From Nitratireductor sp. B36 (GTDB taxonomy: Bacteria > Pseudomonadota > Alphaproteobacteria > Rhizobiales > Rhizobiaceae), in the NCBI RefSeq assembly GCF_020833685.1, contig NZ_JACKZY010000001.1, positions 508,578-572,577 on the forward strand: a DNA stretch of 64,000 bases, written 5' to 3'. Positions 54,801 through 63,604 of the stretch are shown here, one piece after another; the first letter of the stretch is position 1, and the number at the start of each line of letters is the position of its first letter. A model generated the notes under the pieces. It saw nothing but the letters and a program-made list of their open reading frames with translations, was not told where the DNA came from and searched no databases. A program made the position numbers and the translations under genes.

Positions 54801-56749
54801 TCGAGGGCATCTGCCTGACCGACACTTTCCAGATGTACGAGAGCGATGACCTGATATCGCGTTACATGCCGGATAACTCGGAACGGCGGAAGCGACAGAA
54901 GGCCACGGATATTCGCGTGATCGTGGGGAACCCGCCGTATTCCGGACAGCAAGGTAGCGAAAACGAGAATAATAAGAATACCGTCTATCCCGGTTTGGAT
55001 GCGCGAATTCGGGACACCTACGCCAAGGCTTCCAGTTCGAAGCTCGCGAAGAGCAATTACGATTCCTATGTTCGCGCCATTCGATGGGCTTCGGATAGGA
55101 TCAAGGACAAGGGTGTCGTTGCATTTGTCACCAACGGCTCTTTTATCGACGCCAAGAACATGGACGGTCTGCGTAAATCTTTGACCGACGAGTTCGGCAA
55201 TATCTATGTCTTTGACCTGCGCGGCGACCAGAGAACTTCCGGAGAAGCGTCCCGTCGTGAGGGTGGAAAAGTCTTTGGATCAGGTTCACGCACGCCTGTT
55301 GCTATCACGCTGATGATTAAAAGCCCTGAGATGCCACCGGCTGGCGAACTTAAATACTATGATATAGGCGACTATCTAAGCCGGGAGGAAAAGCTAAAAG
55401 TCATCGATGGCTTAGGCTCGATCGCCAGTATCAACTGGAAGCGGATTGTTCCCAACGAAAATGCGGATTGGATCAATCAGCGAGACCCGGCCTTCCAGAG
55501 CTTCCTGCCGTTGGCCGAACGCGATGGTCAAAGCGGTCAGTCTGTTTTCGTGTCAAACTCCTATGGGGTCGTCACCAACCGCGATCCATGGGTGTACAAC
55601 AGTTCTATTCCTGCCCTTGAAGCGTCGGTTGGCCGTCTCGTCGTAGCGTTCAACGAAGAGAGCGAAAAGTACCGAGAAGCATGCGACGGTCTTGCCAAAG
55701 AGAGCTGGCCCGCGCTCGCGGATGTGGTGTCAAACGATCCAAAGCGCATCAGTTGGTCGCGCGCGCTTAAGAAGGATGCTGAACGAGGTAAGCTTATCGA
55801 GTTCAATGCCGGAAGCGTCATCGCCGCTGCACACAGGCCGTTCGGACGGCAGTTTATGTATTTTGATCGCCGCCTCAATGAGATGGTCAATCTGACCAAA
55901 CGGATGTTCCCGACCGCCGCCCATCAGAATGTTGTCATTTCTTGTACCGGCGTAACTGACCGTAAGGGTTTTTCCTGCCTCGTCACCGACCAAGTGCCAA
56001 GCATGCACCTGACTGACACGGGCATGTGTTATCCGCTTTACTATTATGAAGAGCGAAACAAGGCGAACGGCGATCTCTTCGAAGGTAACGCGGACGAAGC
56101 CTATGGGCGTCGTGATGGAATTTCCGACTGGTCGCTCGACCTGTTCCAGAGCTACTTTCGCGATCAGTCGATCCGCAAAGAGGATATATTCTGGTACACG
56201 TATGGCATACTTCATTCGCCGGAATATCGGCAGAATTTCCAATCCGATCTTCAAAAGGTCCATCCGCGCCTGCCTATGGCCGGTGACTTTTACGCTTTCA
56301 GGGAGGCAGGGCGCGCCCTTGGCGTCCTGCATCTGAATTTTGATGGGGTGGAGCCATACCCTGTAACATTTAAACAGGGCGATCTACGATTTGCTAACAT
56401 CGGGAACCCAGAAGCGTTCTTCCGTGTAACCGGCATGAAATTTGGTGGAAAGCGAAGCTCTATCGATAAGAGTACCGTCATCTACAATGCCAACATCACC
56501 ATGCAGGACATCCCGCTTGAGGCGTACGATTATGTCGTCAACGGTAAGTCTGCCCTTGAATGGGTAATGGAACGTCAGTGCGTAAAGACGGACAAGGACA
56601 GCGGCATCGAAAATGACGCTAACCGCTATGCCATCGAAACCGTTGGCAATCCGGCCTATCCGCTGGAACTTTTCCAGCGCGTCATCACCGTCAGCTTGGA
56701 GACGATGAAAATCGTCCGCAGCCTCCCGGCGTTGGAGATCGAGTCATGA
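51872..56749 (+). CDS. Single-chain restriction-modification enzyme (type ISP, LlaBIII-like)
   Basis: A 1625-residue protein that joins all parts of an R-M system. Residues 1-150: Mrr-like nuclease (D68 in TGIDLV, Q83-C-K85). Residues about 165-650: SF2 helicase-translocase (GTGKT 198-202, DEAH 327-330, TATPR 363-367). Residues about 850-1150: N6-adenine methylase (DPFTGTGTF from 914, NPPY 1020-1023). The rest is a target-recognition region with more AT-rich DNA. Type ISP enzymes methylate one strand and cut after converging translocation. I start at ATG 51872 (GGGGGAAG in front). Its stop overlaps the SIR2 start by ATGA. Confidence 0.93.
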   Translation: MAEQTLQSLLQTYRDAARTEREKGTYFERFAIAYLTHDPIQLEQYEQVQTFKDWADANGWDARDTGIDLVAKLRDEDGFAAIQCKFYDAAYRIRKEDIDSFISASGKAPFKRRVIIDSTEKAWSENAETMIRGQAIPVLRISLSEMQESPIRWETFAAKGEVVLADKKKLREHQQDALREVRAGLAEADRGKLIMACGTGKTFTSLKIAEDLAGEGKLVLFLVPSLALMSQTVREWTADTETPLRSFAVCSDTQVGKRRQSNDDIAEIDVLDLAFPATTNAAKLSESAGEAVPDKMTVVFATYQSIQVVADAQQKHGLPEFDLIVCDEAHRTTGATLAGEDESNFVKVHSNDIIRGRKRLYMTATPRIFGDNVKSRADEADAVLTSMDDEKLFGKTLFYRGFSWAVQNNLLTDYKVVVLAMDEGLVSSAIQKRLGDGSSELVLDDATKIIGCYKALTKADMKADVATDPHPMRRALAFCKDIRSSKLIRDEFGTVVDEYLDYTDEDGAESRLSLRCEIEHVDGTFNAKSRGALLDWLKADAGDDICRILTNARCLSEGVDVPALDAIMFLHPRKSQIDVVQSVGRVMRRAEGKKMGYVILPVGVPAGVPAEQALNDNEKYRVVWQILNALRAHDDRFDATINKASLGQDVSNAIEIIGVTQNAELQAVTAVVEDLPTRSKPERSGIGTPGRDPIVTGEVQGELAFSVDEFSRAIMAKIVKKCGTRDYWEDWATNIAEIAKNHISRLKGILADPDTEARRAFDEFHGELKDDLNDSITEDDAVEMLAQHIITRPVFEVLFEGHQFTSENPVSRAMQRVLDVLDEANLDKESKDLEKFYASVRLRASGITDPQAKQRLIVELYDKFFRKAFPRTTEKLGIVYTPVEIVDFIIHSVNEVLQQEFGQTLGSEGVHIIDPFTGTGTFITRLLQSGLIAPEEMEHKFRHEIHANEIILLAYYIAAINIEAVYHGIMGGDYVPFEGICLTDTFQMYESDDLISRYMPDNSERRKRQKATDIRVIVGNPPYSGQQGSENENNKNTVYPGLDARIRDTYAKASSSKLAKSNYDSYVRAIRWASDRIKDKGVVAFVTNGSFIDAKNMDGLRKSLTDEFGNIYVFDLRGDQRTSGEASRREGGKVFGSGSRTPVAITLMIKSPEMPPAGELKYYDIGDYLSREEKLKVIDGLGSIASINWKRIVPNENADWINQRDPAFQSFLPLAERDGQSGQSVFVSNSYGVVTNRDPWVYNSSIPALEASVGRLVVAFNEESEKYREACDGLAKESWPALADVVSNDPKRISWSRALKKDAERGKLIEFNAGSVIAAAHRPFGRQFMYFDRRLNEMVNLTKRMFPTAAHQNVVISCTGVTDRKGFSCLVTDQVPSMHLTDTGMCYPLYYYEERNKANGDLFEGNADEAYGRRDGISDWSLDLFQSYFRDQSIRKEDIFWYTYGILHSPEYRQNFQSDLQKVHPRLPMAGDFYAFREAGRALGVLHLNFDGVEPYPVTFKQGDLRFANIGNPEAFFRVTGMKFGGKRSSIDKSTVIYNANITMQDIPLEAYDYVVNGKSALEWVMERQCVKTDKDSGIENDANRYAIETVGNPAYPLELFQRVITVSLETMKIVRSLPALEIES

Positions 56750-58167
56750 CGGAGCTGTGCAAATATAAGCTTTTGTCGCCGGTCTCCGCAGGTGAAGGCG
56801 ATGATCTTTTGGCAGATAAATCCCCCGAAGACGGGCTGCGACGGGTGCAGGCGCTGCTCGCAGACTGGCTCCGAATGGAAAATGTTGTCGTTCTGACCGC
56901 AGCAGGCACATCGTTCAGTGCTGGCGGGAGATTGATGGCTGGGCCAAGGGCGAACAATCTCGAATGTTTGGTTTTGGGTGCTGTCGAGAATTGCCAACTC
57001 GCAGATGATGTGCAGGCCATCATCCGCCAGCGAAAAGCGCAGTGGCCCCCCAAAGTAGATTCTGGACCTCTGGGCTTTGAGGATTGGCTAAGCTACCTCT
57101 TCAACGCCTCGGAGCTTTCGAAGCCCGAGAAATCTCCCATCAGTACGGTGAAATGGAAAGGAGAAGATAGCATCGGTTTGGATTGCAATGTCGTTCTCGG
57201 TGATGAAGACCTAAAGTTACTGAGAAAGCTGATCGAGAGAGCAATTTATGCCGAATGCGCTCTTGAGATCGATCGCAGCGAGCTCTCTGACCTAAGCGCC
57301 CAAAATACCACAGGGCATATCCCGTTTCTGGCCAAACTCATCGCCCGCGACACCAATCTTGGCCGCACACACCTTTTCACACTCAACTACGACACCCTGT
57401 TCGAGCAGGCGATGGAAGAGCTGGGCATTCAATATTTCGATGGCTTTACCGGCAAAGCAAATTCGCGGTTTGACCCCTCCGTCTATGGGTTGGATATCTA
57501 CTATCCGGGTGATGTGGCGGAAGGGCGTGTCCGTCGTTTCGATAAGTTTCTCCAATTTTATAAGCTACACGGTTCTATCCACTGGCAGCCAGATGAGCGT
57601 GGCCTTGTGCGCGCCCGCCATAGGGAACTTGGATTTGCGAAGCAGTACCGACAAGCAGGCGCTGAACAGAAAGCTGCACTGCTTGCGTCCCCTGAATTTG
57701 AGGGAATAGATTCATTCGGAATTCTGCCAACGTCGCAAAAGTTTACGAAGACGCTGGATATGCCCTACGCGCATCTGTTCCGACTTTTCCACGCTCGCCT
57801 GAATCAGCCGCAAACCTTTTTGCTGGTATTGGGGTATGGGTTTGGTGACGATCATGTAACCCGCATCATTGAAACGGCACTTATGAACCCGTCACTGGTG
57901 TTGCTGGTCGTGGAGCCGAATCCCGGTAGTGCAATCGTCGGGCGCATCCGCAGCTATCAGAGTTTGGGACAGCGTGCTTTCGTGTTGACCGAGCGCGTCG
58001 GTGAAGGTGCTGCTTGTTCCTATAATGTCGCAACCTTCTCTGATTTCGCGCAGAACATCATGCCGGATGTGAAGTGGCTCGATGATTACAAACATCTTCG
58101 TAGCTTTGAGGAGCAGCTTCGTAAAACTCAGGAACGGCAGCCTGACGGGAAAACGGAGGCCGTTTGA
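56746..58167 (+). CDS. SIR2-domain NADase-like protein
   Basis: A 473-residue protein with a SIR2 fold: TAAGTSFSAGG (51-61) as the NAD loop, TLNYD (212-216), KLHGSIHW with the catalytic-type His (273-280) and LGYGFGDDH near 362-370. In phage defence such proteins deplete NAD+ when triggered. It overlaps the R-M gene by four bases and the HerA gene by one, so all three are probably made in fixed ratio. SIR2 with HerA is a known two-gene defence pair (also called Nezha), in which HerA assembles and activates SIR2. Confidence 0.9.
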   Translation: MTELCKYKLLSPVSAGEGDDLLADKSPEDGLRRVQALLADWLRMENVVVLTAAGTSFSAGGRLMAGPRANNLECLVLGAVENCQLADDVQAIIRQRKAQWPPKVDSGPLGFEDWLSYLFNASELSKPEKSPISTVKWKGEDSIGLDCNVVLGDEDLKLLRKLIERAIYAECALEIDRSELSDLSAQNTTGHIPFLAKLIARDTNLGRTHLFTLNYDTLFEQAMEELGIQYFDGFTGKANSRFDPSVYGLDIYYPGDVAEGRVRRFDKFLQFYKLHGSIHWQPDERGLVRARHRELGFAKQYRQAGAEQKAALLASPEFEGIDSFGILPTSQKFTKTLDMPYAHLFRLFHARLNQPQTFLLVLGYGFGDDHVTRIIETALMNPSLVLLVVEPNPGSAIVGRIRSYQSLGQRAFVLTERVGEGAACSYNVATFSDFAQNIMPDVKWLDDYKHLRSFEEQLRKTQERQPDGKTEAV

Positions 58168-60251
58168 TGGAACAGCCGCGCGTCATCGGCCACGTCGTTT
58201 CGGTAAATGGATTTCGACTCAAGGTTGAGTTGTCGCAGGATGCGAAATCGTCCTCTCGTGCGACGCCCGATGGCGTGCAGCGTGCGGTTGCAATCAATTC
58301 GTTTCTGACTTTTGACCTTGGGGCGGGTTCCCATGCGATCGGTATGCTCAGCGACCTCGAAGCGCGTGAGAGCTATGATCCGACACGGGATGAAGAACTG
58401 TCCCTTGAGCTGACCAAGCCGCGCCGAATTGCTTCTGTGCAGCTCCTTGGCACTGTGCGCCATTTGGGAAAAAATAAATGGAAGTTCGATACCGGAATTA
58501 CCGTTCTTCCGACATTGGACACGCCTGCCGAGGTTGCAAATCCAGAAATTTTGTCGGGTATTTTTGCTCATCCACCTCAGCGGAACCGTCCGCATGGTTG
58601 GGCTGACAAGCCTTTTGATTTTGCTCTGGAGATCGGGCACCAAACAGGTGACGAGAATACCAAGGTCAGGGCATCCTTTAATGACCTATTTTCCCGGCCG
58701 CTCGCGGTTGTAGGAAATACCGGATCTGGAAAATCCTACACGGTTGCCAGCCTAATCCGGGGTATCGGAGAGCATGATGGATTTGGTTCAGATGCGGAGG
58801 CCGATCCCCATATTTTCATCCTTGATATCAATGGCGAATACGCAAACGCATTTCTTGATCCCACCAAGACAACCTATCAGCGCGAACCTAACCGAGTTTA
58901 CCTCAACGGAGAGGAGTTCTGTCTCCCCGCGTGGTTGATGAACGGCGAAGAACTTTGCGAATGGCTTCAAGCATCTGAAGCAACGCAGGAGCCTGTGCTG
59001 AAGGATTGGTGGGCGATTGCGAAAATATCCGGCTCTGGCATCGGAGCTTATGACCCGCTTCAAATTGCTGTCTCGAAGATCGATGCTGCATTCGAGTGGA
59101 TGGATAGGCAGGGAAATAAGAACAATAACGGCTTTAAAATCCAACTCGATCAAGCATCGGAATATGTCACGAACATAGATTGGAGCGAAATAAAATCGCT
59201 TCCAAAGTGGAGCGGTTTCGGTGATTGGGACTCGTTGACCAATGAAAAGGCCGTTCGAGACAAGCTTGTAGAAGTCCGATCCAACCTGCTTACAGCGATT
59301 TCCGATCGGCAGAATGAAGGTATCAACTTCGCAAAGTCAGCAGATTCTCCGCGCTTTGTTGCGGTTGCTGAGTTCCGTGACCCCCGCCTTGTCGATCGAA
59401 CAACGGATCAGGAAAGCGGAAAAAAGATTGACCAGTATCTGACGACGTTGAAGCTGCGTCTGCGCACCCGTCTTGACGACAGGCGATGGCAGTCGCTTTT
59501 CAGCTACGAGAAGCAGAGCATTAGCAGCTTTCAGGGCTGGATGGAGAAGCTGGGGGTCGGAAAGAGAACTGGTCCCCGTGTGTCGGTGCTCGACTTTTCC
59601 ATGTTGGCATCCGAGGTTTTGCCATTCGCATGTGCGCTGTTGGGGCGGTTGTTGCTCGAAGCACGAGAAATGCTTCGCCCAGATACGCGAAGTCAGTATC
59701 CGTGGGTTTTGGTTCTGGAAGAGGCGCATAACTATGCCCGCCCCGCTGGCAAGGTCGAAGATCGAGGTCAGGCACTTTCGCGGCGTGCATTTGAACGAGT
59801 TGCGAAAGAGGGACGGAAATTCGGGCTATCGCTCATCGTCGCTAGTCAGAGGCCGAGCGAGATTAGCCCTACCATTATAAGCCAGTGCGCCAACTTTTTT
59901 TCGCACCGTTTACAGAACCCCGATGATATCGATCATTTCCGACGAATAATTCCAAAGCAAGCGCAGCGTATGCTGGATCAGGTAACAGTTCTCGCTGCTG
60001 GTGAAGCTATCGTTTTTGGTAGCGCATTGCATGTTCCGGTGCGCGTCCAGATCAGATTGCCGAAACGAGAGCCATGGAGTGCAACAGCAGCTCCATATAT
60101 TGATTGGGCTAAGGGCGATGCGTTTCCATTGGCTGAGGTGGTTGAGAGCTGGGGTCTAAAGCCAATTCCTGAATCAGAGAAGTCAGAATCTTCTCAAGTT
60201 CCGGATGTACCTTCTGCGTCAACAGAATTGGATGATGAGATTCCGTTTTGA
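58167..60251 (+). CDS. HerA-type ATPase (DUF87)
   Basis: A 694-residue hexameric translocase-type ATPase. The N-terminal barrel (about 1-130) is followed by the RecA-like core with Walker A GNTGSGKS (183-190), Walker B VLVLEEAHNY (about 515), and the segment IVASQRPSEISPTIISQC. The last 50 residues are acidic and Ser-rich. It starts at ATG 58167, sharing one base with the SIR2 stop (TGATG). It is the expected partner of the SIR2 protein. GC is clearly lower than in the conjugation genes. Confidence 0.92.
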   Translation: MEQPRVIGHVVSVNGFRLKVELSQDAKSSSRATPDGVQRAVAINSFLTFDLGAGSHAIGMLSDLEARESYDPTRDEELSLELTKPRRIASVQLLGTVRHLGKNKWKFDTGITVLPTLDTPAEVANPEILSGIFAHPPQRNRPHGWADKPFDFALEIGHQTGDENTKVRASFNDLFSRPLAVVGNTGSGKSYTVASLIRGIGEHDGFGSDAEADPHIFILDINGEYANAFLDPTKTTYQREPNRVYLNGEEFCLPAWLMNGEELCEWLQASEATQEPVLKDWWAIAKISGSGIGAYDPLQIAVSKIDAAFEWMDRQGNKNNNGFKIQLDQASEYVTNIDWSEIKSLPKWSGFGDWDSLTNEKAVRDKLVEVRSNLLTAISDRQNEGINFAKSADSPRFVAVAEFRDPRLVDRTTDQESGKKIDQYLTTLKLRLRTRLDDRRWQSLFSYEKQSISSFQGWMEKLGVGKRTGPRVSVLDFSMLASEVLPFACALLGRLLLEAREMLRPDTRSQYPWVLVLEEAHNYARPAGKVEDRGQALSRRAFERVAKEGRKFGLSLIVASQRPSEISPTIISQCANFFSHRLQNPDDIDHFRRIIPKQAQRMLDQVTVLAAGEAIVFGSALHVPVRVQIRLPKREPWSATAAPYIDWAKGDAFPLAEVVESWGLKPIPESEKSESSQVPDVPSASTELDDEIPF

Positions 60252-60347
60252 TTACGTAATTTATCTGAAAATGTTAACGCTTGGTCATTTGTATTGGCAA
60301 ATTAGTTATAAATAAATAGTTTGGGTGTTGCTGTGTAGGGAGGGGAC
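60252..60347 (+). promoter_or_regulatory. AT-rich leader of the unknown-RT operon
   Basis: An AT-rich gap with TTGGTC/TTGGCA and TATAAAT boxes, ending in GGGAGGGG before the ATG at 60348. It probably holds a separate promoter. A short structured RNA for the reverse transcriptase could also be here, but no fold stands out. Confidence 0.5.
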
Positions 60348-61412
60348 ATGCAGGATGAGATCTGGTTAGGTAAAGATGGCGTGCTAGCCGTCTTGCCGAT
60401 CCATTTCAACTTACCGGCGCATGCCATACCTCTCGGTACGTTTGTGCGCACCGCCGAACAAGCGGAAACCATCATTGCCTCTTTGAACAGAGAGCTTTTC
60501 GATGGAAGGCTGAAATATGAGATTCTGGTTCTTCCGCCACAGGAAGGCTCCTTCAAAAGCAGGATCGGCGTCTATTTGCTTGGCGGCTGGATCGCTGTTT
60601 GGACATTTACGGAAAGCGATATCGGTCAGGCCTTCATCCGTGGTCTGACATTACAGGAACCGGCACACTGGGCCGAGCAGGCAGGTTCGGCGATCAGGGA
60701 GCAGATCGTTTCTGATGAGGATGATGAGGCCCTCGATGAAGCGGACAAAGCGCCAGAAGATGACGAAGCGAAATGCCTTGCCGCTGCTGAATTCCTGGTC
60801 GAAACAACAAAATCCTTCCTTCAAACAGATGTCGCCGGACTGGAATCGGTTGGCATAACCACGACGCGCTTCCGCGATGGATTCGCCGCACGGAACGAGT
60901 TCTACGAAGCTTGCGCCGCCACACCTGATATCCGCGCAGTCGGGTTCGAGGACGAGCCTGTTTTCCCAATCGACCGAAGCGACTTCGCGCGCCTACAGGT
61001 TGTTCTCCCGCCGGTGAAGGACGAAGACGACGAGCCGTGGCAGACGGCTATCGTTGACCTCAAGGTGACGTCCCCGAATTGGGAAAGGGAAGATCGTCAG
61101 CGTGCTTGGAAGGCGAAAGACGCCAAAGGCCGCGAGCGGCTGTTCCGGATTGAAGATGAACAGTTCTGGGGGCTGGTGAAAGCCGAACAGCTCAACATCC
61201 ACATCATGGACACGATCAAGGTGCAGTGGGCTTTTCAGGGAAAGGCCAATTCACCCAAGAATATTAGGGTTCTGCGCGTTCTAGAGTTCAATGGCGATGC
61301 CTTGTCTGAGCCTCTAGACGATAATGCTCTGTCAGCGGTTTTGGGTGCATTTAGCGAAATCGACACAGATCAGGGGGACCTTTTCGCAGGCAGAGGGGGT
61401 AGCGATGAGTAG
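60348..61412 (+). CDS. Unknown protein paired with a reverse transcriptase
   Basis: A 354-residue protein that I do not recognise. The N-terminal 110 residues have a compact pattern (FNLPAHAIPLGTFVRTAEQAETIIASLNREL ... LPPQEGSF) with a hydrophobic stretch (IGVYLLGGWIAVWTF) that could touch a membrane; a very acidic linker follows (DEDDEALDEADKAPEDDEAK), then a second domain (about 150-330) with beta-rich segments. It has its own promoter region and strong ribosome site after herA, and is linked to the RT by a relay ORF, so the two probably form one system, this protein being a possible effector or accessory. Confidence 0.7.
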   Translation: MQDEIWLGKDGVLAVLPIHFNLPAHAIPLGTFVRTAEQAETIIASLNRELFDGRLKYEILVLPPQEGSFKSRIGVYLLGGWIAVWTFTESDIGQAFIRGLTLQEPAHWAEQAGSAIREQIVSDEDDEALDEADKAPEDDEAKCLAAAEFLVETTKSFLQTDVAGLESVGITTTRFRDGFAARNEFYEACAATPDIRAVGFEDEPVFPIDRSDFARLQVVLPPVKDEDDEPWQTAIVDLKVTSPNWEREDRQRAWKAKDAKGRERLFRIEDEQFWGLVKAEQLNIHIMDTIKVQWAFQGKANSPKNIRVLRVLEFNGDALSEPLDDNALSAVLGAFSEIDTDQGDLFAGRGGSDE

Positions 61413-61461
61413 TGGACATCATTCAACAATAAAGACCATGGCCGTGCGATCCACCTCATGA
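61405..61461 (+). CDS. 18-residue relay ORF
   Basis: ATG 61405 follows GAGGGGG, overlaps the stop of the unknown gene, and its own TGA overlaps the RT start (ATGA at 61458). The RT start has no ribosome site of its own. The short ORF (MSSGHHSTIKTMAVRSTS) therefore looks like a device that carries ribosomes across the 45-base gap. Confidence 0.55.
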   Translation: MSSGHHSTIKTMAVRSTS

Positions 61462-63257
61462 GATCTCCTAGATTTGATATACGTGCAAAGAAGCTGCGAA
61501 CGATATTTTCTCCACAGAACATCGAAAGGATTTGGAAAGAGAAAGTTAAAGTCTCAATGCGCGATCAGTTCATGTGCGATGGGATAGAGAATTTCGACTT
61601 CCATGTGTCACGCAAAGTAGAGAGCCAAAAACTTTCGCATTTGATATTATCGGGTGATTATGTACCGCAGAAGGCGCAACGGATCCTTGTCGAAAAAAGC
61701 AAAGGGCTTTGCAGGCAGCTCGTCATTCCGAGCATACGAGATGCCATCGTTTTGCAGTGTCTATCTGATGCTCTATATTCTGAAATCAAAGGCAAAGCGC
61801 CTACGAGCAAGGCATTCTTTGAACCGAAGGATCATAAGTTCTCGTCACCACCGAGTGGTTACGGGACGTTCGCAGCTTGGTTGAATTTCCAGAAAGAGCT
61901 GTTCGAGTTTTCAAAGACGCGCAAGTTCGTCGTCGTAACAGACATCGCCAACTACTACGACAGTATATCATACGTTCATCTCCGCAACGCCATTGCCTCG
62001 ATCAGCGGCGTCGATGAATGTGTGATTGATATGCTGATATACGTCCTCAGTGATCTTCTTTGGCAGCCGGATTACACTCCTCGCATCGAGGTTGGGTTGC
62101 CCCAAATCAATCTTGATGCACCTCGCCTGTTAGCCCACTGCTTCCTCTACGAGCTAGATTCGTACCTTGCGAGCGATCCCGGACGAGACTTCGTGCGTTA
62201 CATGGATGACATCGATATAGGTGTAGACACGATCGTGGATGCCAAACGGGCATTGAAGACCGTCGATCTCGTCCTTCAGACGAAGCAGGTTCGTTTGAAC
62301 AGCGGCAAGACAGTCATTCTTACACGGTCCGAGGCTATTCGACATTTCCGAATTTTCGAGAACGCGCGGCTAGATTCGGTTCGGGCAAGCGTCGATCACC
62401 GCGTGAAACACGGACTTCCGTTGGACCGGCAGCGAGTTCATGTTGAAGCCAGAATCAGGCAAGGACTTCGCAAAAAATCATTCGACGCAGGGAATGGCGA
62501 AAAGGTTCTGAAGCGATGGCTGGGGCTTGCGGCTAAAACTGGCGCTGTGGTGAAGCCTGAAGTCCTCGAAGATCTCATCAAAAGAAGACCATCAGTTCGA
62601 GAGAATGTTTATTCGTTTATAAGAAGTCGCCCCCTCACTCCATCGATTGCGGGCATTCTAGCAAGGGCAAGTCAGTCAGGCCTTCTTGTTGATGATGCCG
62701 CGATGGTGGAGATGTCAAACTATCTTGTTGAAACATTTGTCAAGAATAAGCGATGTCACGCAATGCTTGAAGCGGTCATCGCGAGCAATGACCCACAAAG
62801 CTATTTTGGACTCTATTCAAGGCTTTGGCTGCTGTCGAAATATGGGACGCCGGCCCAGATTCTCACAACTCTTCGAGACGCCCGAAACATTTGGTCGCCC
62901 CATGAGCGGCTGGGTCGTCTGGCGGCTTCGTTCCTTCCCTTGTTTCACGGTTCGCCTGAAGAGAAGCCTCTTAAGCGGCTCCTCGCGGATACCTTAAATT
63001 CTGGGGTGCGCGACACATACAAATTCCATATGAAACTTGCGACCGATCTTCCAACATTTAAGGCAATGTTTGACGCGTTAAAGGCCCCAAATCCATCCCG
63101 TGGGACCGGCATTACACACGCAAAATTTCTATGCCTCCTATCCGCACTGAAAAATCCTGCCGCACCGGTCGCTCAGATTACAACCTTAAGAGCTAATCAC
63201 TCCCGAGCCTTTGAGGACGCTTACTACAAAGAGATAAGCAAGCGAGTCGGTGTCTAG
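61458..63257 (+). CDS. Reverse transcriptase, defence (UG/DRT) type
   Basis: A 599-residue RNA-directed DNA polymerase. The palm motifs are present: VVTDIANYYDSI with D162, GLPQINLDAPRLLAH as the substrate-binding motif, and YMDD at 248-251. There is no group II intron maturase or HNH domain; instead a long helical C-terminal region (about 330-599), as in the unknown-group RTs that act in phage defence. No msr/msd of a retron is evident. Low GC and position behind SIR2-HerA support a defence role. I cannot name the subclass. Confidence 0.88.
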   Translation: MRSPRFDIRAKKLRTIFSPQNIERIWKEKVKVSMRDQFMCDGIENFDFHVSRKVESQKLSHLILSGDYVPQKAQRILVEKSKGLCRQLVIPSIRDAIVLQCLSDALYSEIKGKAPTSKAFFEPKDHKFSSPPSGYGTFAAWLNFQKELFEFSKTRKFVVVTDIANYYDSISYVHLRNAIASISGVDECVIDMLIYVLSDLLWQPDYTPRIEVGLPQINLDAPRLLAHCFLYELDSYLASDPGRDFVRYMDDIDIGVDTIVDAKRALKTVDLVLQTKQVRLNSGKTVILTRSEAIRHFRIFENARLDSVRASVDHRVKHGLPLDRQRVHVEARIRQGLRKKSFDAGNGEKVLKRWLGLAAKTGAVVKPEVLEDLIKRRPSVRENVYSFIRSRPLTPSIAGILARASQSGLLVDDAAMVEMSNYLVETFVKNKRCHAMLEAVIASNDPQSYFGLYSRLWLLSKYGTPAQILTTLRDARNIWSPHERLGRLAASFLPLFHGSPEEKPLKRLLADTLNSGVRDTYKFHMKLATDLPTFKAMFDALKAPNPSRGTGITHAKFLCLLSALKNPAAPVAQITTLRANHSRAFEDAYYKEISKRVGV

Positions 63258-63604
63258 ACTAGCTCAAATGCAAAGAGAAAGCGGCGGCCACCTGCCGCCG
63301 TTGTCACGCTTACCTGATCTCGCAGAAGGTCGTTGGCGCAGCAAAGGCCACCGAAACCACCTGCGCCGATAGTCAGGCCAGTGCGCAAGAAACATCTTTA
63401 ATTTCAGAGAAGCTACTCCCTGTCAGCGAAGGCACATTTATAGGGCTATAGCGTAAACGTAGTTATCATCTTCGCCCGGTGCGGCGCGCCATTTTTCATT
63501 CGGACTCCTCATCGCCGCTATCTCGTTCGATAAGGTTTCGATCACCGCCAGCGCCCTTCAAGATCAAGGGCGCTGCGGCGCGAACACATCGCGATATCGT
63601 CAGA
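63258..63604. other. Non-coding region between RT and autotransporter fragment
   Basis: No credible gene. A 7-bp GC-rich hairpin just after the RT (63282-63300, CGGCGGC/GCCGCCG) may end its transcript. The region could include an RNA used by the RT and possibly the right end of the ICE, but no exact copy of the tRNA 3' end is seen. Confidence 0.5.
63549..63575 (-). terminator. Hairpin after the autotransporter gene
   Basis: CAGCGCCCTT/AAGGGCGCTG is a perfect 10-bp stem with a seven-base loop, 30 bases past the stop of the autotransporter fragment. No T-run follows. Confidence 0.65.

Noticed and set aside
63470..63505. Possible right-end copy of the tRNA 3' end (GGTGCGGCGCGCCATTTTTC)
   Set aside because: It needs a three-base insertion and mismatches to align with the tRNA end, too weak for an attachment core.
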